NCBI GenBank assembly: GCA_041399085.1
Contig: JAWKTM010000033.1
Location: 13,717 to 77,716 of the forward strand
Direction of reading: 5' to 3'
Source: JAWKTM01 sp041399085
GTDB taxonomy: Bacteria; Planctomycetota; Planctomycetia; Pirellulales; Pirellulaceae
DNA: 64,000 bases
Notes under the pieces: model-generated
What the model was told of the DNA's origin: nothing
Database searches by the model: none
The model's input: the letters and a program-made list of their open reading frames with translations, nothing else
Made by a program: the position numbers and the translations under genes
In this document: in pieces, positions 27,919 through 37,989 of the stretch
Layout: every line of letters begins with the position of its first letter
Position numbering within the stretch: the stretch's first letter is position 1

Positions 27919-28560
27919 ATGTGGAACGACCCGGGCTCGACTTCACCTTCCCTGATCGATCGCCTCCAGCAATCCGCCGATCCGGACGACGATGCCTGGA
28001 ATGCGTTCTTTCTGCTGTATCACGAGTTTCTCACCCAGAGCTGCCAGATGGGTTGGCGAATGTCGTCCGAGGAAGCAGGCGACTTCGCTCATGACGTGCT
28101 ATTGAAAGTGAGGGAGAAGATAGGTTCGTTTTCGCTTCGCGAGGGACAGGGATCGTTCCGCGGATGGTTGCGAACGATCCTGCGAAATTCCATTCTGGAT
28201 GAGTTCAGAAATCGAAAACGAGGGCTCCGCGGGCGAGGCGGCGATGGATTTGCGAATCTGTTGGAAGAACTACATCGACCCTTGACGACCGCCGATAGCC
28301 AACGGCGCGAACAGATAGACGCCGTGGTTCGGCGGTATTGCCCCAATCACGGTGCAAAGACAATCGCAAGTTTTATCGAGTTTGGCGTATATGGTCGGCT
28401 TGCTTCCGATGTGGCTGCTGAACTGGGGATCGCCGTAAACTCCGTGTATCGCAATACACAGCGCGTCTGCGACTGCTTGCGAGAACGCTTTCCATCCATT
28501 GAAGACTGGCGCGATGTGCTGCGCGAGTTCAGTGATCTCAGTAGTGCGACGGGCGAGTAG
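27919..28560 (+). CDS. ECF-type RNA polymerase sigma factor
   Basis: A 213-aa protein. Region 2 is visible as FLLYHEFLTQSCQ, then AGDFAHDVLLKVREKIGSF, then FRGWLRTILRNSILDEFRNR. Region 4 is FIEFGVYGRLASDVAAELGI followed by AVNSVYRNTQRVCDCLRERF, a helix-turn-helix that reads the -35 element. It is followed by a Ser/Thr kinase gene 220 bases downstream on the same strand. In planctomycetes several ECF groups are genetically linked to such kinases instead of a classical anti-sigma gene. The kinase carries a zinc-finger-like N-terminus, so it may itself regulate this sigma factor; that part is inference. Confidence 0.9.
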   Translation: MWNDPGSTSPSLIDRLQQSADPDDDAWNAFFLLYHEFLTQSCQMGWRMSSEEAGDFAHDVLLKVREKIGSFSLREGQGSFRGWLRTILRNSILDEFRNRKRGLRGRGGDGFANLLEELHRPLTTADSQRREQIDAVVRRYCPNHGAKTIASFIEFGVYGRLASDVAAELGIAVNSVYRNTQRVCDCLRERFPSIEDWRDVLREFSDLSSATGE

Positions 28561-28780
28561 AAAGATAGTGTGGCGCGCGTGAATGATGGCTTGCGAATCG
28601 AAGTTTCCGCGGAAAGCAATTCGGCGCTGTCCAGTGTCTACGTTGAAGGCGGATGGACGATCGCCGCCGCGCCGGCATGTTCCCTTTCGGGGAAACGTGA
28701 AAGCAACCGTGCGGTGTTCGTCGCCAACATTGGCCAAACCAAGTTCGGTCGCCTGATGCCGCGATTGCGAGGAATGAACC

Positions 28781-31327
28781 ATGGCGAACTGCCCGTCTCA
28801 CGAGAAACTTCAGCAATGGCTGGAGCACGGCGATCAACTCGCGGAATGCGGCCAACATGTGGACACCTGTCAGGATTGCCAGACCACGATTGAGGGGCTG
28901 TTGCGAAATGACCAAGGGCTGCTCGGATTGATAGGGTTTGTCCGGGTCGGCATGGCCAGCCGCGCGGATTCGTCAATGGCTGGCGGCGACACGCTTGCTT
29001 ACGGAATCGGCGACTTGCCCGAAAGGTTCGGGGTATACCGACTCGCTGGCCCGATTGGCCGGGGTGGAATGGGACGCGTCTTTGCGGCCGAAGATACCGA
29101 GCTGAACCGCCGCGTGGCCGTCAAGCTGTTGGCGGAATCCAGGCTGGCGAATCCCCAAGCATTGACTCGCTTCATTCGCGAACGTCAAGCGGCGGCACGA
29201 ATACTGCATCCTCATGTCGTGACCATTTTTGCCGCCGGTGAACAACATGGTCAACCTTACATGGCAATGGAACTCCTGGTCGGAGCCACGGTTGGCCAAC
29301 TCGTGCAACGGCTGGGGAAAATGTCGGTGGCGGATGCCTGTGAGATCGCGCGTCAAGCCGCGTTAGGACTTCAAGCAATCGCCGAGCAGTCGTTGGTTCA
29401 CCGTGACATTAAGCCCAATAACATTATGGTGACGAACGGTGGTATCGCGAAGCTCTTGGATTTGGGGCTAGCGCACTGGCAAAGTGACGATGAACTCTCC
29501 GTGGCGGAATTAACGACCGATGGCGTAATGTTGGGGACGCTTCCCTATATGGCGCCCGAACAATTCGACGATCCACGGCAAGTAGATGTGCGTAGTGATC
29601 TATATAGTCTGGGTTGCACGCTGTTCTACATGCTAACTGGCCAGTCTCCCTATGATGCTGGCTCCTCGCGCGATCCACGAAAATGGGCTGCTTTGCGTCA
29701 GACGAACGTTCTGCCGCGACTCAAGCAAATCAGGCCCGACTTACCTAGGCCGCTGCTGCTCGTCGTGGGAAGGCTATTGGCAACTCTACCAGCCGAGCGG
29801 CCCGCGAGCGCGGAACAGGTGGCGAACGAGTTGGCGACTTTCGCGTCCGGCGCGAATCTGGTGTCCTTGGTCGAGCGGTGGGCAGAGTCGCCGACAGGCG
29901 ACAACGGCACATCGGGTTTTCCTTCATTTAAACAGACCGCTCGTCCACTATGGGCGATGTTTGGGGTGGGAGTGCTAATCAGTGTGAGCCTGGCCATGTT
30001 CTGGGGAATTTGGCTGATGCCGCCATCGCGGTCCGATCCAACATCCGAGGCATCATCGGTCGCGCCTCATTGGCATGAGCGGTTCGAGTTGCCGGAGATT
30101 CGTGAAGAACTACTAGCCATCAACCCCAGACTGAAGATTCCTCCGTCGCTGGAAGACTGGATTAACCAACGAAAGAGAATTATTACCGTCTCTCGCAGTG
30201 CCCAAGCGGATTTTCACACCATCCAAGAAGCCGTCGCGGCGCTGAACGCTCACGAGGCGATCGAGTTGTTGGATGAGGGGCCTTATGATGAACGCGTGCT
30301 TATCGCTCAACCTCCCGAGGATACGGGTATCTTCTCGCGGGTAGGCGCCGTTATTTCGCCGAGTCAGTTTGAGTACAAGGATGGGATACCTGCCGAGACG
30401 CACCGCTGCCTTTATGTCGACGGGTTTCGTATCGCGGGACTGCGTTTCATCGACGACACGCCGCACGATACGCACGTCTTGCAAAATTGGACGTGCCGCG
30501 GACTGGTCGTTGAACACTGTGACTTTGTTCGTGCCTCGCCATCCACGGGGCCGCCATCGGATCACATTGTGTCCTTCAATATTCACAGCGACTCGGAACA
30601 CCCCACCGTCTTGCGTCATTGTGTGTTTCTCGATCGAATCGTTGCGGTCTACATCAATAACTTAAGTGGCGTGTTCGTGTTTCATCATAATGTCCTTCGA
30701 TCAAGATCGCATCAATACAGCACGGTGGGGTTTTCCGCGGTCAACGAAGATGGTCCGAAAGGCGACTTTCAAATTATTGGGCGCTACAATGTTATCGAAC
30801 AGCTTGGTAAAGGAACGGCCGTCAATATTAAACGCCAGCAATTAGAACCGAGGAACCTGCACGTTCACTTGTGTCAAAATACTTTTCCCGCTGATTCGCA
30901 AGCAATTTTCATTCGCACTCCCACGCCGGATTGCGACGTGACTGTGCAGCGGAACTTGTATCGAGGGCGTCCTTTGCGAGTTGATTTGGGAGAGTTTAAT
31001 TCAGGCGAGTTCGCTATGGCTTGGAACTTGGGGTACAACGCCTATCCACCCATTCTTGGCGGCGTGCCGTTGGAGACGGTGCTCTCGTCCAATTCGGATA
31101 TCGTCGGAACGTTGCCGTATTTGTCAAATAACCCACTTGATGTTGGGCGTTATCTACGTTTGAAGCCCGATTCAGCCCCTGCCCGGATGTTGGACGAGCG
31201 AGGCCTGGACTCATTCGCTGGCGCGCTTCCACCGGGGGACGCGTCCGCCGAAGACGATTGGTTTACGCGGAGTGTGCGGCGGCTTCAAGCCCACGGCGAC
31301 GTAGCCAAGGAGCAGCAAGGACCATGA
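28781..31327 (+). CDS. transmembrane Ser/Thr protein kinase with zinc-finger N-terminus and beta-helix C-terminus
   Basis: An 848-aa protein. Residues 1-40 carry H26-x3-C30-x2-C33 (HVDTCQDC), like the zinc-binding helix of anti-sigma factors. The kinase domain follows: GRGGMG (93-98), catalytic Lys115 (VAVKLL), HRDIKPNN (from His207), DLGLAHW (the metal-binding loop, reading DLG in place of DFG) and GTLPYMAPEQF. One membrane helix lies near residues 390-413 (FGVGVLISVSLAMFWGIWLM). After it, 430 residues look like a right-handed beta-helix (FHTIQEAVAALNAHEAIEL, then VEHCDFVRAS, FHHNVLRS and RYNVIEQLG-type rungs). The kinase faces the cytoplasm and the beta-helix is outside, so it may sense or bind a polysaccharide. 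It most likely pairs with the ECF sigma factor upstream. Confidence 0.9.
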   Translation: MANCPSHEKLQQWLEHGDQLAECGQHVDTCQDCQTTIEGLLRNDQGLLGLIGFVRVGMASRADSSMAGGDTLAYGIGDLPERFGVYRLAGPIGRGGMGRVFAAEDTELNRRVAVKLLAESRLANPQALTRFIRERQAAARILHPHVVTIFAAGEQHGQPYMAMELLVGATVGQLVQRLGKMSVADACEIARQAALGLQAIAEQSLVHRDIKPNNIMVTNGGIAKLLDLGLAHWQSDDELSVAELTTDGVMLGTLPYMAPEQFDDPRQVDVRSDLYSLGCTLFYMLTGQSPYDAGSSRDPRKWAALRQTNVLPRLKQIRPDLPRPLLLVVGRLLATLPAERPASAEQVANELATFASGANLVSLVERWAESPTGDNGTSGFPSFKQTARPLWAMFGVGVLISVSLAMFWGIWLMPPSRSDPTSEASSVAPHWHERFELPEIREELLAINPRLKIPPSLEDWINQRKRIITVSRSAQADFHTIQEAVAALNAHEAIELLDEGPYDERVLIAQPPEDTGIFSRVGAVISPSQFEYKDGIPAETHRCLYVDGFRIAGLRFIDDTPHDTHVLQNWTCRGLVVEHCDFVRASPSTGPPSDHIVSFNIHSDSEHPTVLRHCVFLDRIVAVYINNLSGVFVFHHNVLRSRSHQYSTVGFSAVNEDGPKGDFQIIGRYNVIEQLGKGTAVNIKRQQLEPRNLHVHLCQNTFPADSQAIFIRTPTPDCDVTVQRNLYRGRPLRVDLGEFNSGEFAMAWNLGYNAYPPILGGVPLETVLSSNSDIVGTLPYLSNNPLDVGRYLRLKPDSAPARMLDERGLDSFAGALPPGDASAEDDWFTRSVRRLQAHGDVAKEQQGP

Positions 31328-31561
31328 TCGTGTGTCAATATTCTACGATGGCGACGTGTGCAGTGGCGTAGGCTACTAGCGCGAATTCGGCGGCTTTGTG
31401 CGGAAGTAATGTGAGGTCGTGTTCCAATTGACCAATGATCGTGCCAACAGGTGAATGGCGGACGAGCGTGAAAAACTCAACGTGTACTTGAAAGTAGCCT
31501 CGGGAAATGTGACATTTTAGGAGAGTTGACGCGGCACGAATTCGGAAACGGAAGTCTGGCA
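31328..31561. other. intergenic region upstream of the SWIM/MoxR operon
   Basis: A 234-base gap. It should hold the promoter of the five-gene operon. A minus-strand open frame of 79 codons crosses it but has no ribosome site or recognisable product and overlaps the operon start, so I leave it out. No hairpin or palindrome stood out. Confidence 0.35.
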
Positions 31562-32885
31562 ATGGATTTGACACTCGAACAAGTCACGGAGATGGCGCCG
31601 GACGGCAGTTCTGCCGCGGCTGGTCGTAAGCTCATGGGCGCTGAAAAACTGGGAGCAAGTAGGTCGGAGCTCCGAGGCGTTGTGGGGAATGTGTCGTGGC
31701 AGCGCGGTCTATCAAGTCAAGGTGGACTTGTCGAATCTGGGGTACGCTTGCAGTTGTCCGAGCCGCAAATTTCCTTGCAAGCATGTGCTGGGTTTGTTGA
31801 TGCTGCGGGCTGCTTCGCCCGAAGCCGCTCCGCAATCATCCGAACCCGATTGGGTGACCGACTGGCTGAGTCGCCGACGCGAGCGCGCCGAGAAGAAGTC
31901 GGCGCCGGTGGAACAAGAGGCGGCGCCCGCGACGGACGAGAAGGTGGTCGACGAGAAGGCGCAACGCCGACGGGCTCAACAACGTGAATCGCGCGTAAGC
32001 GACGGGCTCGAACGTTTGGACGTCTGGCTGAAGGATGTTGTCCGAAACGGATTGGCGAACGTGGAAACGAAACCGGCGCCGTTTTGGGAAGAGCAAGCGA
32101 AGCGGTTGGTTGACGCCCAGGCCGGTGGCATGGCGGCTCGGGTTTCTCGGTGGAGTGAGATTCCACGGTCGGGGCGGGATTGGCCAACGCGGTTATTGAT
32201 CGAACTGGGGCTGGCCAAGCTATTGATTCAAGCTTGGCAACGTTTCGATAGTTTAGACGCTTCGCTGCAACAGGATGTGCGTCAGCTCCTGGGTTGGAAT
32301 GTGTCTCAAGCCGAGTTGGAGCAGGACGGCGAGCGGGTTGTGGACCTGTGGTTGGTTGCTGGCCAGCGGACGGAGGACGAAGATCGAATTCGTGTGCAAC
32401 GATCGTGGATTGTGGGACGCGCGACGGGGCGATGGGGAATGGTGCTGCAATTCGCCCCTCACAATCAGTCGTTCGCGGACGTGATCGTGCCGGGCTCCGA
32501 ACAAGCTGGAGAGGTGGTCTTCTACCCCGGCGCTGCCCGGCAACGGGCCAAATTCTTAATCCGTGAACAAGTGACCGGCGTTGCGGATCGGCCTCCTGGT
32601 GTGGACACCATCGAGATGTTTCTGCACCACATCGCGGACGCTTTGGCTCGGCTCCCCTGGCTCACAGTGTTTGGTGCTATCCTGCATGATGTGACCATCA
32701 CAATGCATGATGATCGTTGGTATGTGCGAGACCGCGATGGACACTGTTTACCCATCGCCGGGCGAGATCATTGGCGGCTGTTGGCATTGACAGGTGGACA
32801 TCCGGTGGATGTCGCTGGCGAGTGGGATGGGTATTGCCTGCGTCCACTGGGCCTGTATTTGAATGGCGTGTATCGGGTGTTGTGA
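31562..32885 (+). pseudogene. SWIM zinc-finger protein, first gene of the MoxR/VWA operon (one frameshift)
   Basis: The ATG at 31562 gives MDLTLEQVTEMAPDGSSAAA. Near 31632-31640 a one-base shift moves the sense into the frame that continues as LKNWEQVGRSSEALWG and then to the stop at 32885. The SWIM motif is YACSCPSRKFPCKHVLGLLM (CxC-x6-CxH). The rest is helical with RDWPTRLLIELGLAKLLIQA and a C-terminal domain rich in W and R. Without the shift the protein would be about 440 aa. The downstream frame is perfectly open for 400 codons, so this is probably one sequencing or replication slip in a working gene. Its TGA overlaps the ATG of the DUF5691 gene by one base. Confidence 0.8.
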
Positions 32886-34480
32886 TGGAAGAGCTCACCA
32901 AGTTGGCATTGGTAGGAACAGGCAAGCAGACCGCTTCCTTGGGAGTGGATGTGCAGCATCCGGCCGAGTCACTGCTGGTCGAAGTGGCGTCGGATGATCG
33001 GGAGCACCTGGTTTTACTGCGCGCCGCCGCTCGGGGCGTCTACGAACGCTGCGGCCATACGGGCGAGCGTGATATTGCGGCGTTGACGCCCTGCCCTCGC
33101 GAGTCGCGGCGGGTGGCATCCGGGCGTTTACTGGGGTTACTGCAAAATGCGCTGGCGACGAAATCGGACGATTTGCTCAAAGAATTCCTGCGGCAAATGG
33201 CGGCCAGTGAATTATTACTGCCTCCAGAATTGTTGCCGGAAGCGCTTGAGGTGGCGGACGTCGATCTGCGCGAAATGCTGCTGCCGTTGCTTGGTGAGCG
33301 TGGGCGCTGGCTGAGCCAATTCAATACCGAATGGCAATGGGTGTCGGCCGGTGTCGCACAACTATCATCCACGAATCGGGATGGCCTAAAACAACGATGG
33401 GATGAAGGGGCATTCAGCGAGCGTCGCCAAGTGTTACTAAGTGTGAGACGGGGAGACCCGGCATTGGGCCGCGAGTGGTTGGCCGAAACCCTGGATGGCG
33501 AGAAGGCCGAACATCGGGCTCGACTATTACAAGTCTTGCTTGAGGCGCTGTCTCCGGCTGACGAACCGCTGTTGGAGTCGCGATTGGATGATCGGAGCGA
33601 GCAAGTGCGTGCGGTCGCGGCGGACTTGTTGGCTCGACTGCCCGATTCCGCATTGGCGGCTCGAATGCGTCAACGTGCGACCGAGATGTTCATGGTCGAA
33701 ACGGCGGGAACGCTCGGCGAATTGAAGAAATTAGTGTGCAATCCTCCCGAAGCCATCGACAAGAGTTGGCAACGGGACGCGGTGCCGTTGAAGCCACCGC
33801 CCGGACGTGGCAAGCGGGCCGTGTGGTTGGAATCCGTCATCTCCCGAGTCCCACCATCCGAATGGACTCGGCGGTTCGCGGCGGAACCTCGCCAATTGAT
33901 CGAGGCCATTGCGGACGACGATTTCTGGTTGCCGACTCTCAGTGGATGGACGGCCGCCACGGTGTTGTTCGCGCCGGGCGATGCGGAGTCGGCTCGCTGG
34001 CTCGGGCCATTATGGAGCGCGTGGCAGGTAGTTGACGCTCGCCAGCGCGGCAAGCAGCGAACCACCGACCATCATCAACAGTTACGGGCACTGTTATCGG
34101 CAATGAATCGGGAGCAGGCCGAGGCATGTGTGAGACCATTATTGGGGGAGATGGCTACAGATACGGGCGTGGAGAGTTTGGCATTTCTGTCCCTGTTGCC
34201 TAAACCTTGGAGCGAGACGCTGGCGTCGGACTACTTGCGGCAAGCGCGTGAAGTATTGGCGCGGCATTCCGACAATCGGGCTTTTCAGTGGGCCAGTTCC
34301 CTGCAGACCGCCGCTCGATGTATCCCGCCGTCCGTGATTCCCTTGGCGTTGGAGGAGTGGCATGTGGCCGACTCGCGGAATTGGCACAATCAAGCGGCGG
34401 AACGCGAGGTCGAGCGATTTATGGAAGCCTTGCGAATGAGGCAAACGTTTTATGACGAATTGCAAGTAGAGTTTTCGTGA
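32885..34480 (+). CDS. DUF5691-type helical-repeat protein
   Basis: A 531-aa protein from the ATG at 32885, which overlaps the previous stop (TGATG), indicating translational coupling; the open frame extends upstream but is antisense-like there. It begins MEELTKLALVGTGKQ, the usual start of the family that sits between SWIM and MoxR genes. Repeated amphipathic helices such as EQVRAVAADLLARLPDSALA give a HEAT-like solenoid. No catalytic motif, signal peptide or membrane helix is visible. It is probably a scaffold or adaptor in the cytoplasm for the AAA/VWA pair downstream. The family name is from recall of this conserved gene order; the function is unknown. Confidence 0.75.
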   Translation: MEELTKLALVGTGKQTASLGVDVQHPAESLLVEVASDDREHLVLLRAAARGVYERCGHTGERDIAALTPCPRESRRVASGRLLGLLQNALATKSDDLLKEFLRQMAASELLLPPELLPEALEVADVDLREMLLPLLGERGRWLSQFNTEWQWVSAGVAQLSSTNRDGLKQRWDEGAFSERRQVLLSVRRGDPALGREWLAETLDGEKAEHRARLLQVLLEALSPADEPLLESRLDDRSEQVRAVAADLLARLPDSALAARMRQRATEMFMVETAGTLGELKKLVCNPPEAIDKSWQRDAVPLKPPPGRGKRAVWLESVISRVPPSEWTRRFAAEPRQLIEAIADDDFWLPTLSGWTAATVLFAPGDAESARWLGPLWSAWQVVDARQRGKQRTTDHHQQLRALLSAMNREQAEACVRPLLGEMATDTGVESLAFLSLLPKPWSETLASDYLRQAREVLARHSDNRAFQWASSLQTAARCIPPSVIPLALEEWHVADSRNWHNQAAEREVERFMEALRMRQTFYDELQVEFS

Positions 34481-34523
34481 ACTAACAGGTTGGTAGAGCA
34501 AAGCCTATATTCGGAGAGACGAC

Positions 34524-35657
34524 GTGGCAAAGAAACAAGCGAGTGCAAAAGGGAATGTCGATAGTCCCACGGCCGACGGAGAAGGCAAGCTAAGGTTGCA
34601 TGCGGAACAGCAATTTGCCGCGGAACTGGCCGCTTTGTCCGAAATGGACGATCGGCAGCGTCCGCCGAATTGGAAGCTCTCTCCCTGGGCCGTCAAGACA
34701 TATTTAATGGGTGGAACGTTGCCGAATGGGTTTGAAATCACGGCGAAGTATGTGGGGAACGAGCGTCTGGTGGAGATTGCCGTCGCGACGTTGGCTACCG
34801 ATCGAGCGTTATTGTTATATGGTGTTCCCGGAACCGCCAAGAGTTGGGTGAGTGAACACCTGAGCGCGGCCATATCGGGAACGTCCGCGTTGCTGATCCA
34901 AGGTACCGCGGGCACGGACGAAGCGGCGTTGCGCTATGGTTGGAATTACGCGCGGCTGTTGGCCGAGGGGCCGTCGCGCGACGCCTTGGTGGCCAGTCCG
35001 ATGATGGTGGCCATGGAAACCGGACGGTTGTGCCGAGTCGAGGAGCTGACTCGAATATCGAGCGAAGTACAAGATACCTTAATCACCATCCTCTCCGAGA
35101 AAGTGTTGCCGATTCCCGAACTGAACACGGAAGTGCAGGCCGCGAAGGGATTCAATGTCATTGCGACGGCTAACAATCGCGACAAGGGTGTCAATGAGTT
35201 GTCGAGCGCGTTGATGCGACGTTTTAATACGGTGGTGTTGCCGGTGCCGGATTCGTTGGACGACGAGGTGGCGATTGTGAGTCGTCGAGCGGATCAACTG
35301 GGGCGGGCATTGGAGTTGCCTTGCGAGCAACCGGCGCTGGAAGAGATTCGACGTGTGGTCACCATCTTCCGCGAGTTGAGAAACGGAGTCACCGAAGACG
35401 GTAAGACCAAGTTGAAATCACCCAGCGGCACGCTTTCAACCGCGGAAGCCATTTCGGTCGTATCGGGCGGAATGGCAATGGCGGCGTTCTATGGCGATGG
35501 GGCTTTGCGAGCTGGTGATGTGATGTCCGGTTTAGTCGGCGCGGTGGTCCGTGATCCAGTGCAGGACCGGCTGATTTGGCAGGAGTATCTACAGACGGTC
35601 GTCAAAGAGCGTGATACGTGGAAAGATCTATACCGTGCGAGTAAGGATTACGCGTAG
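34524..35657 (+). CDS. MoxR-family AAA+ ATPase
   Basis: A 377-aa protein. Walker A is GVPGTAKSW (about 99-107). Walker B is the LCRVEELTR region (about 170), sensor 1 is NVIATANNRD, and the arginine finger lies in SSALMRRFNTVVLPVP. MoxR ATPases act as chaperone-like hexamers, usually with a VWA partner that contacts the substrate. That partner is encoded two genes downstream. The gene starts 43 bases after the DUF5691 gene and ends three bases before the DUF5682 gene, so it is in the centre of the operon. Confidence 0.9.
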   Translation: MAKKQASAKGNVDSPTADGEGKLRLHAEQQFAAELAALSEMDDRQRPPNWKLSPWAVKTYLMGGTLPNGFEITAKYVGNERLVEIAVATLATDRALLLYGVPGTAKSWVSEHLSAAISGTSALLIQGTAGTDEAALRYGWNYARLLAEGPSRDALVASPMMVAMETGRLCRVEELTRISSEVQDTLITILSEKVLPIPELNTEVQAAKGFNVIATANNRDKGVNELSSALMRRFNTVVLPVPDSLDDEVAIVSRRADQLGRALELPCEQPALEEIRRVVTIFRELRNGVTEDGKTKLKSPSGTLSTAEAISVVSGGMAMAAFYGDGALRAGDVMSGLVGAVVRDPVQDRLIWQEYLQTVVKERDTWKDLYRASKDYA

Positions 35658-35659
35658 TC

Positions 35660-37989
35660 ATGGCAGTGCACCTGTTCGGAATCCGCCATCACGGACCGGG
35701 ATGCGCGCGTAGCCTGTTGACAGCGCTCGACGAGTTGCGTCCCGATATGGTGGTGATCGAAGGACCGGCCGATGCGGAAGCCGCGTTGCCCATGGCGCCG
35801 CACGAGCAGATGAAGCCGCCGGTGGCTCTACTGATATATCCGGCGGACGAACCGCACGCGCTGTGTACTATCCCATGACTGTGTTTTTCACCCGAATGGC
35901 AAGCGATGCGATGGGCCGCGTCGCATGGCGTCCCATCCGTTTGATGGATTTGCCCCAGACCCATCAGCTTGCCATATCGCGCGAAGCGGAGGCGAGTGAG
36001 GAGAAGGAGACCTTCGAATCGGAAAGCAATGCGGACGCCAAGCCCTCAGACGAGCAATCGGAGAAAGCATCTTCGGCCGATACGCCGGACGAGCAAGTGT
36101 GGCGCACGGACCCTTTGGCGTTGTTGGCGGAAGCTGCCGGCTACCGGGATCACGAGTTGTGGTGGGAAGAGCAAATCGAGCGACGCGAGAACGCCACGGA
36201 TTTGTTCGCGGCGATTTTGGAAGCGATGCGGACCGTGCGGGAGGAGACGGGCGAATCGCGGCCGCGAGACCTCCTGCGGGAAGCGTATATGCGAAAGACG
36301 CTGCGGGAGGTTCGCAAGCAAAACTACCAGCGAATCGCCGTGGTATGTGGAGCTTGGCATGCGCCCGTGTTGGACGAAGCGGCGCTGGACGGCCGATGCG
36401 AGGGCTGTCGAGCGGTCGACGACAATGCGCGACTCAAAGGTCTCCCTAAGACAAAGACACAATGTACGTGGATTCCTTGGACCCATTCACGATTGACCTT
36501 TCACAGTGGTTATGGCGCGGGAGTTCATTCGCCGGGTTGGTATGAACACTTGTGGTGTGCTAAAGATCGGGCGGCCACGCGCTGGTTGGCTTCGGCCGCG
36601 CGGTTATTGCGCGAGAAAGATCTGGATGCCTCGTCGGCCAGTGTGATCGAAGCCGTGCGATTGGCCGACGCGCTGGCGGCGCTACGCGACTTACGTTCGC
36701 CGGGCCTTCATGAGCTGAACGAAGCGATCTTGACCGTGTTATGCCACGGTGATGCCGCGCCGATGCGATTGATTCGGAACCGTTTGGAAATCGGAGATGT
36801 GCTCGGGCAAGTGCCAGAAGACGTGCCTTCGGTGCCCCTGGCTCGAGACGTGGCGGAATCACAGAAGCGGCTGCGGTTGAAGCTGTCGACGGAAATTAAG
36901 TCGCTGGATCTCGACGTCCGAAAAGAGACGGACTTGGCGCGCAGCCGTTTGGTGCACCGGCTTGGACTGTTAGGAATTCAATGGGGACAGTTGGAACGCA
37001 GTGGCGGCCGGTCATCGACTTTTCATGAGATATGGCGATTACAATGGATGCCCGAATATGCCGTGGCCATTATCGAAGCCAATGTGTGGGGTAACACAGT
37101 CGAAGCAGCCGCGACCGCACGCGTTGTGCATGAGGCATATGAGTTCAACGAGTTGCCGGCGGTGACGGAGCGCTTGGATGCGGCAATTCTGGCCGGATTG
37201 GACTCGGCCGTTGATCCATTGTTAGCTCGCATACAAACAATGGCTGCCGTATCGGCCGATGTGCGACATTTGCTGGACGCTCTGTTGCCGCTGGCTCGCG
37301 TCGCGCGTTACGGCGATGTTCGAGGCACCAACGCGGCACATGTGGAACCGATCCTGGTTGGCCTGTTTGAACGCGCGGTGGTGGGATTAGCGGCGGCCTG
37401 TTCGATGTTGGACGAAGACGCCGCGAATCGCATGTTGCACAGCTTTGCCGCGGCGCAGGAAGCGCTGGATGTGTTAAACCGCGGCGACTTGCTTGAACAA
37501 TGGCAATCCCAATTGCGTGCAATCGCTCACGGCGCCGCGCATGGTTTGCTGCGCGGTTGGTGCTGCCGACTATTGTTAGAGAAGCAAGCCATCGACCAAC
37601 AGCAACTCTATCGGTGGGCGCGTTTGGCGCTGTCGCCCGCGAATCCGCCCGACGAATGTGCCGCTTGGGCGACCGGATTGCTGCGCGGCAGCGGGCTGTT
37701 ATTGTTGCACCAAGACGGCGTGTGGCAAGTATTCGATCGTTGGTTGAGTGAACTGGGCGAAGAGACATTTGTCGAGATGTTGCCGCTGTTGCGGCGAGCG
37801 TTTGCGGACTTCACCACATCCGAACGGCGGCAAATGGGTGAAAAGGTAAAACGACTTGATAATGTCGCCGAGGGGCGATCGGAGTCGAACGGAGTCGGTT
37901 CGTCCACCCACGTGTCGATCCACGACGAGCGAGCTCGACGCGTGTTGCCGGTGCTCGCGCACATATTGGGAGTCACGCCGAAGCCATGA
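35660..37989 (+). pseudogene. DUF5682 protein (TraB/TIKI-like motifs), N-terminal frame slips
   Basis: The ATG at 35660 gives MAVHLFGIRHHGPGCARSLL, then VVIEGPADAEA. The frame changes at about 35853 (a missing C after CCGCAC), reads YYPMTVF in a new frame, slips again at a T5 run near 35885 (FSPEWQAMRWAASHGVP) and returns near 35935. From there it is open to 37989 with RLMDLPQTHQLA and IAVVCGAWHAPVLDEAAL. Each slip is one base in or beside a short homopolymer, so sequencing error is likely and the real protein is about 775 aa. GIRHHGP, IEGP and GAWHAP resemble the metal-binding motifs of the TraB/TIKI/EreA superfamily; this relation is my inference. Its stop overlaps the next ATG (ATGA). Confidence 0.75.

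Noticed and set aside
28570..28893. 107-codon plus-strand frame between the sigma factor and the kinase
   Set aside because: It overlaps the kinase start in another frame, its composition is not protein-like, and it has no ribosome site.
31335..31574. 79-codon minus-strand frame upstream of the SWIM/MoxR operon
   Set aside because: No ribosome site and no recognisable product; it overlaps the operon start. It cannot be excluded, but it is not supported.
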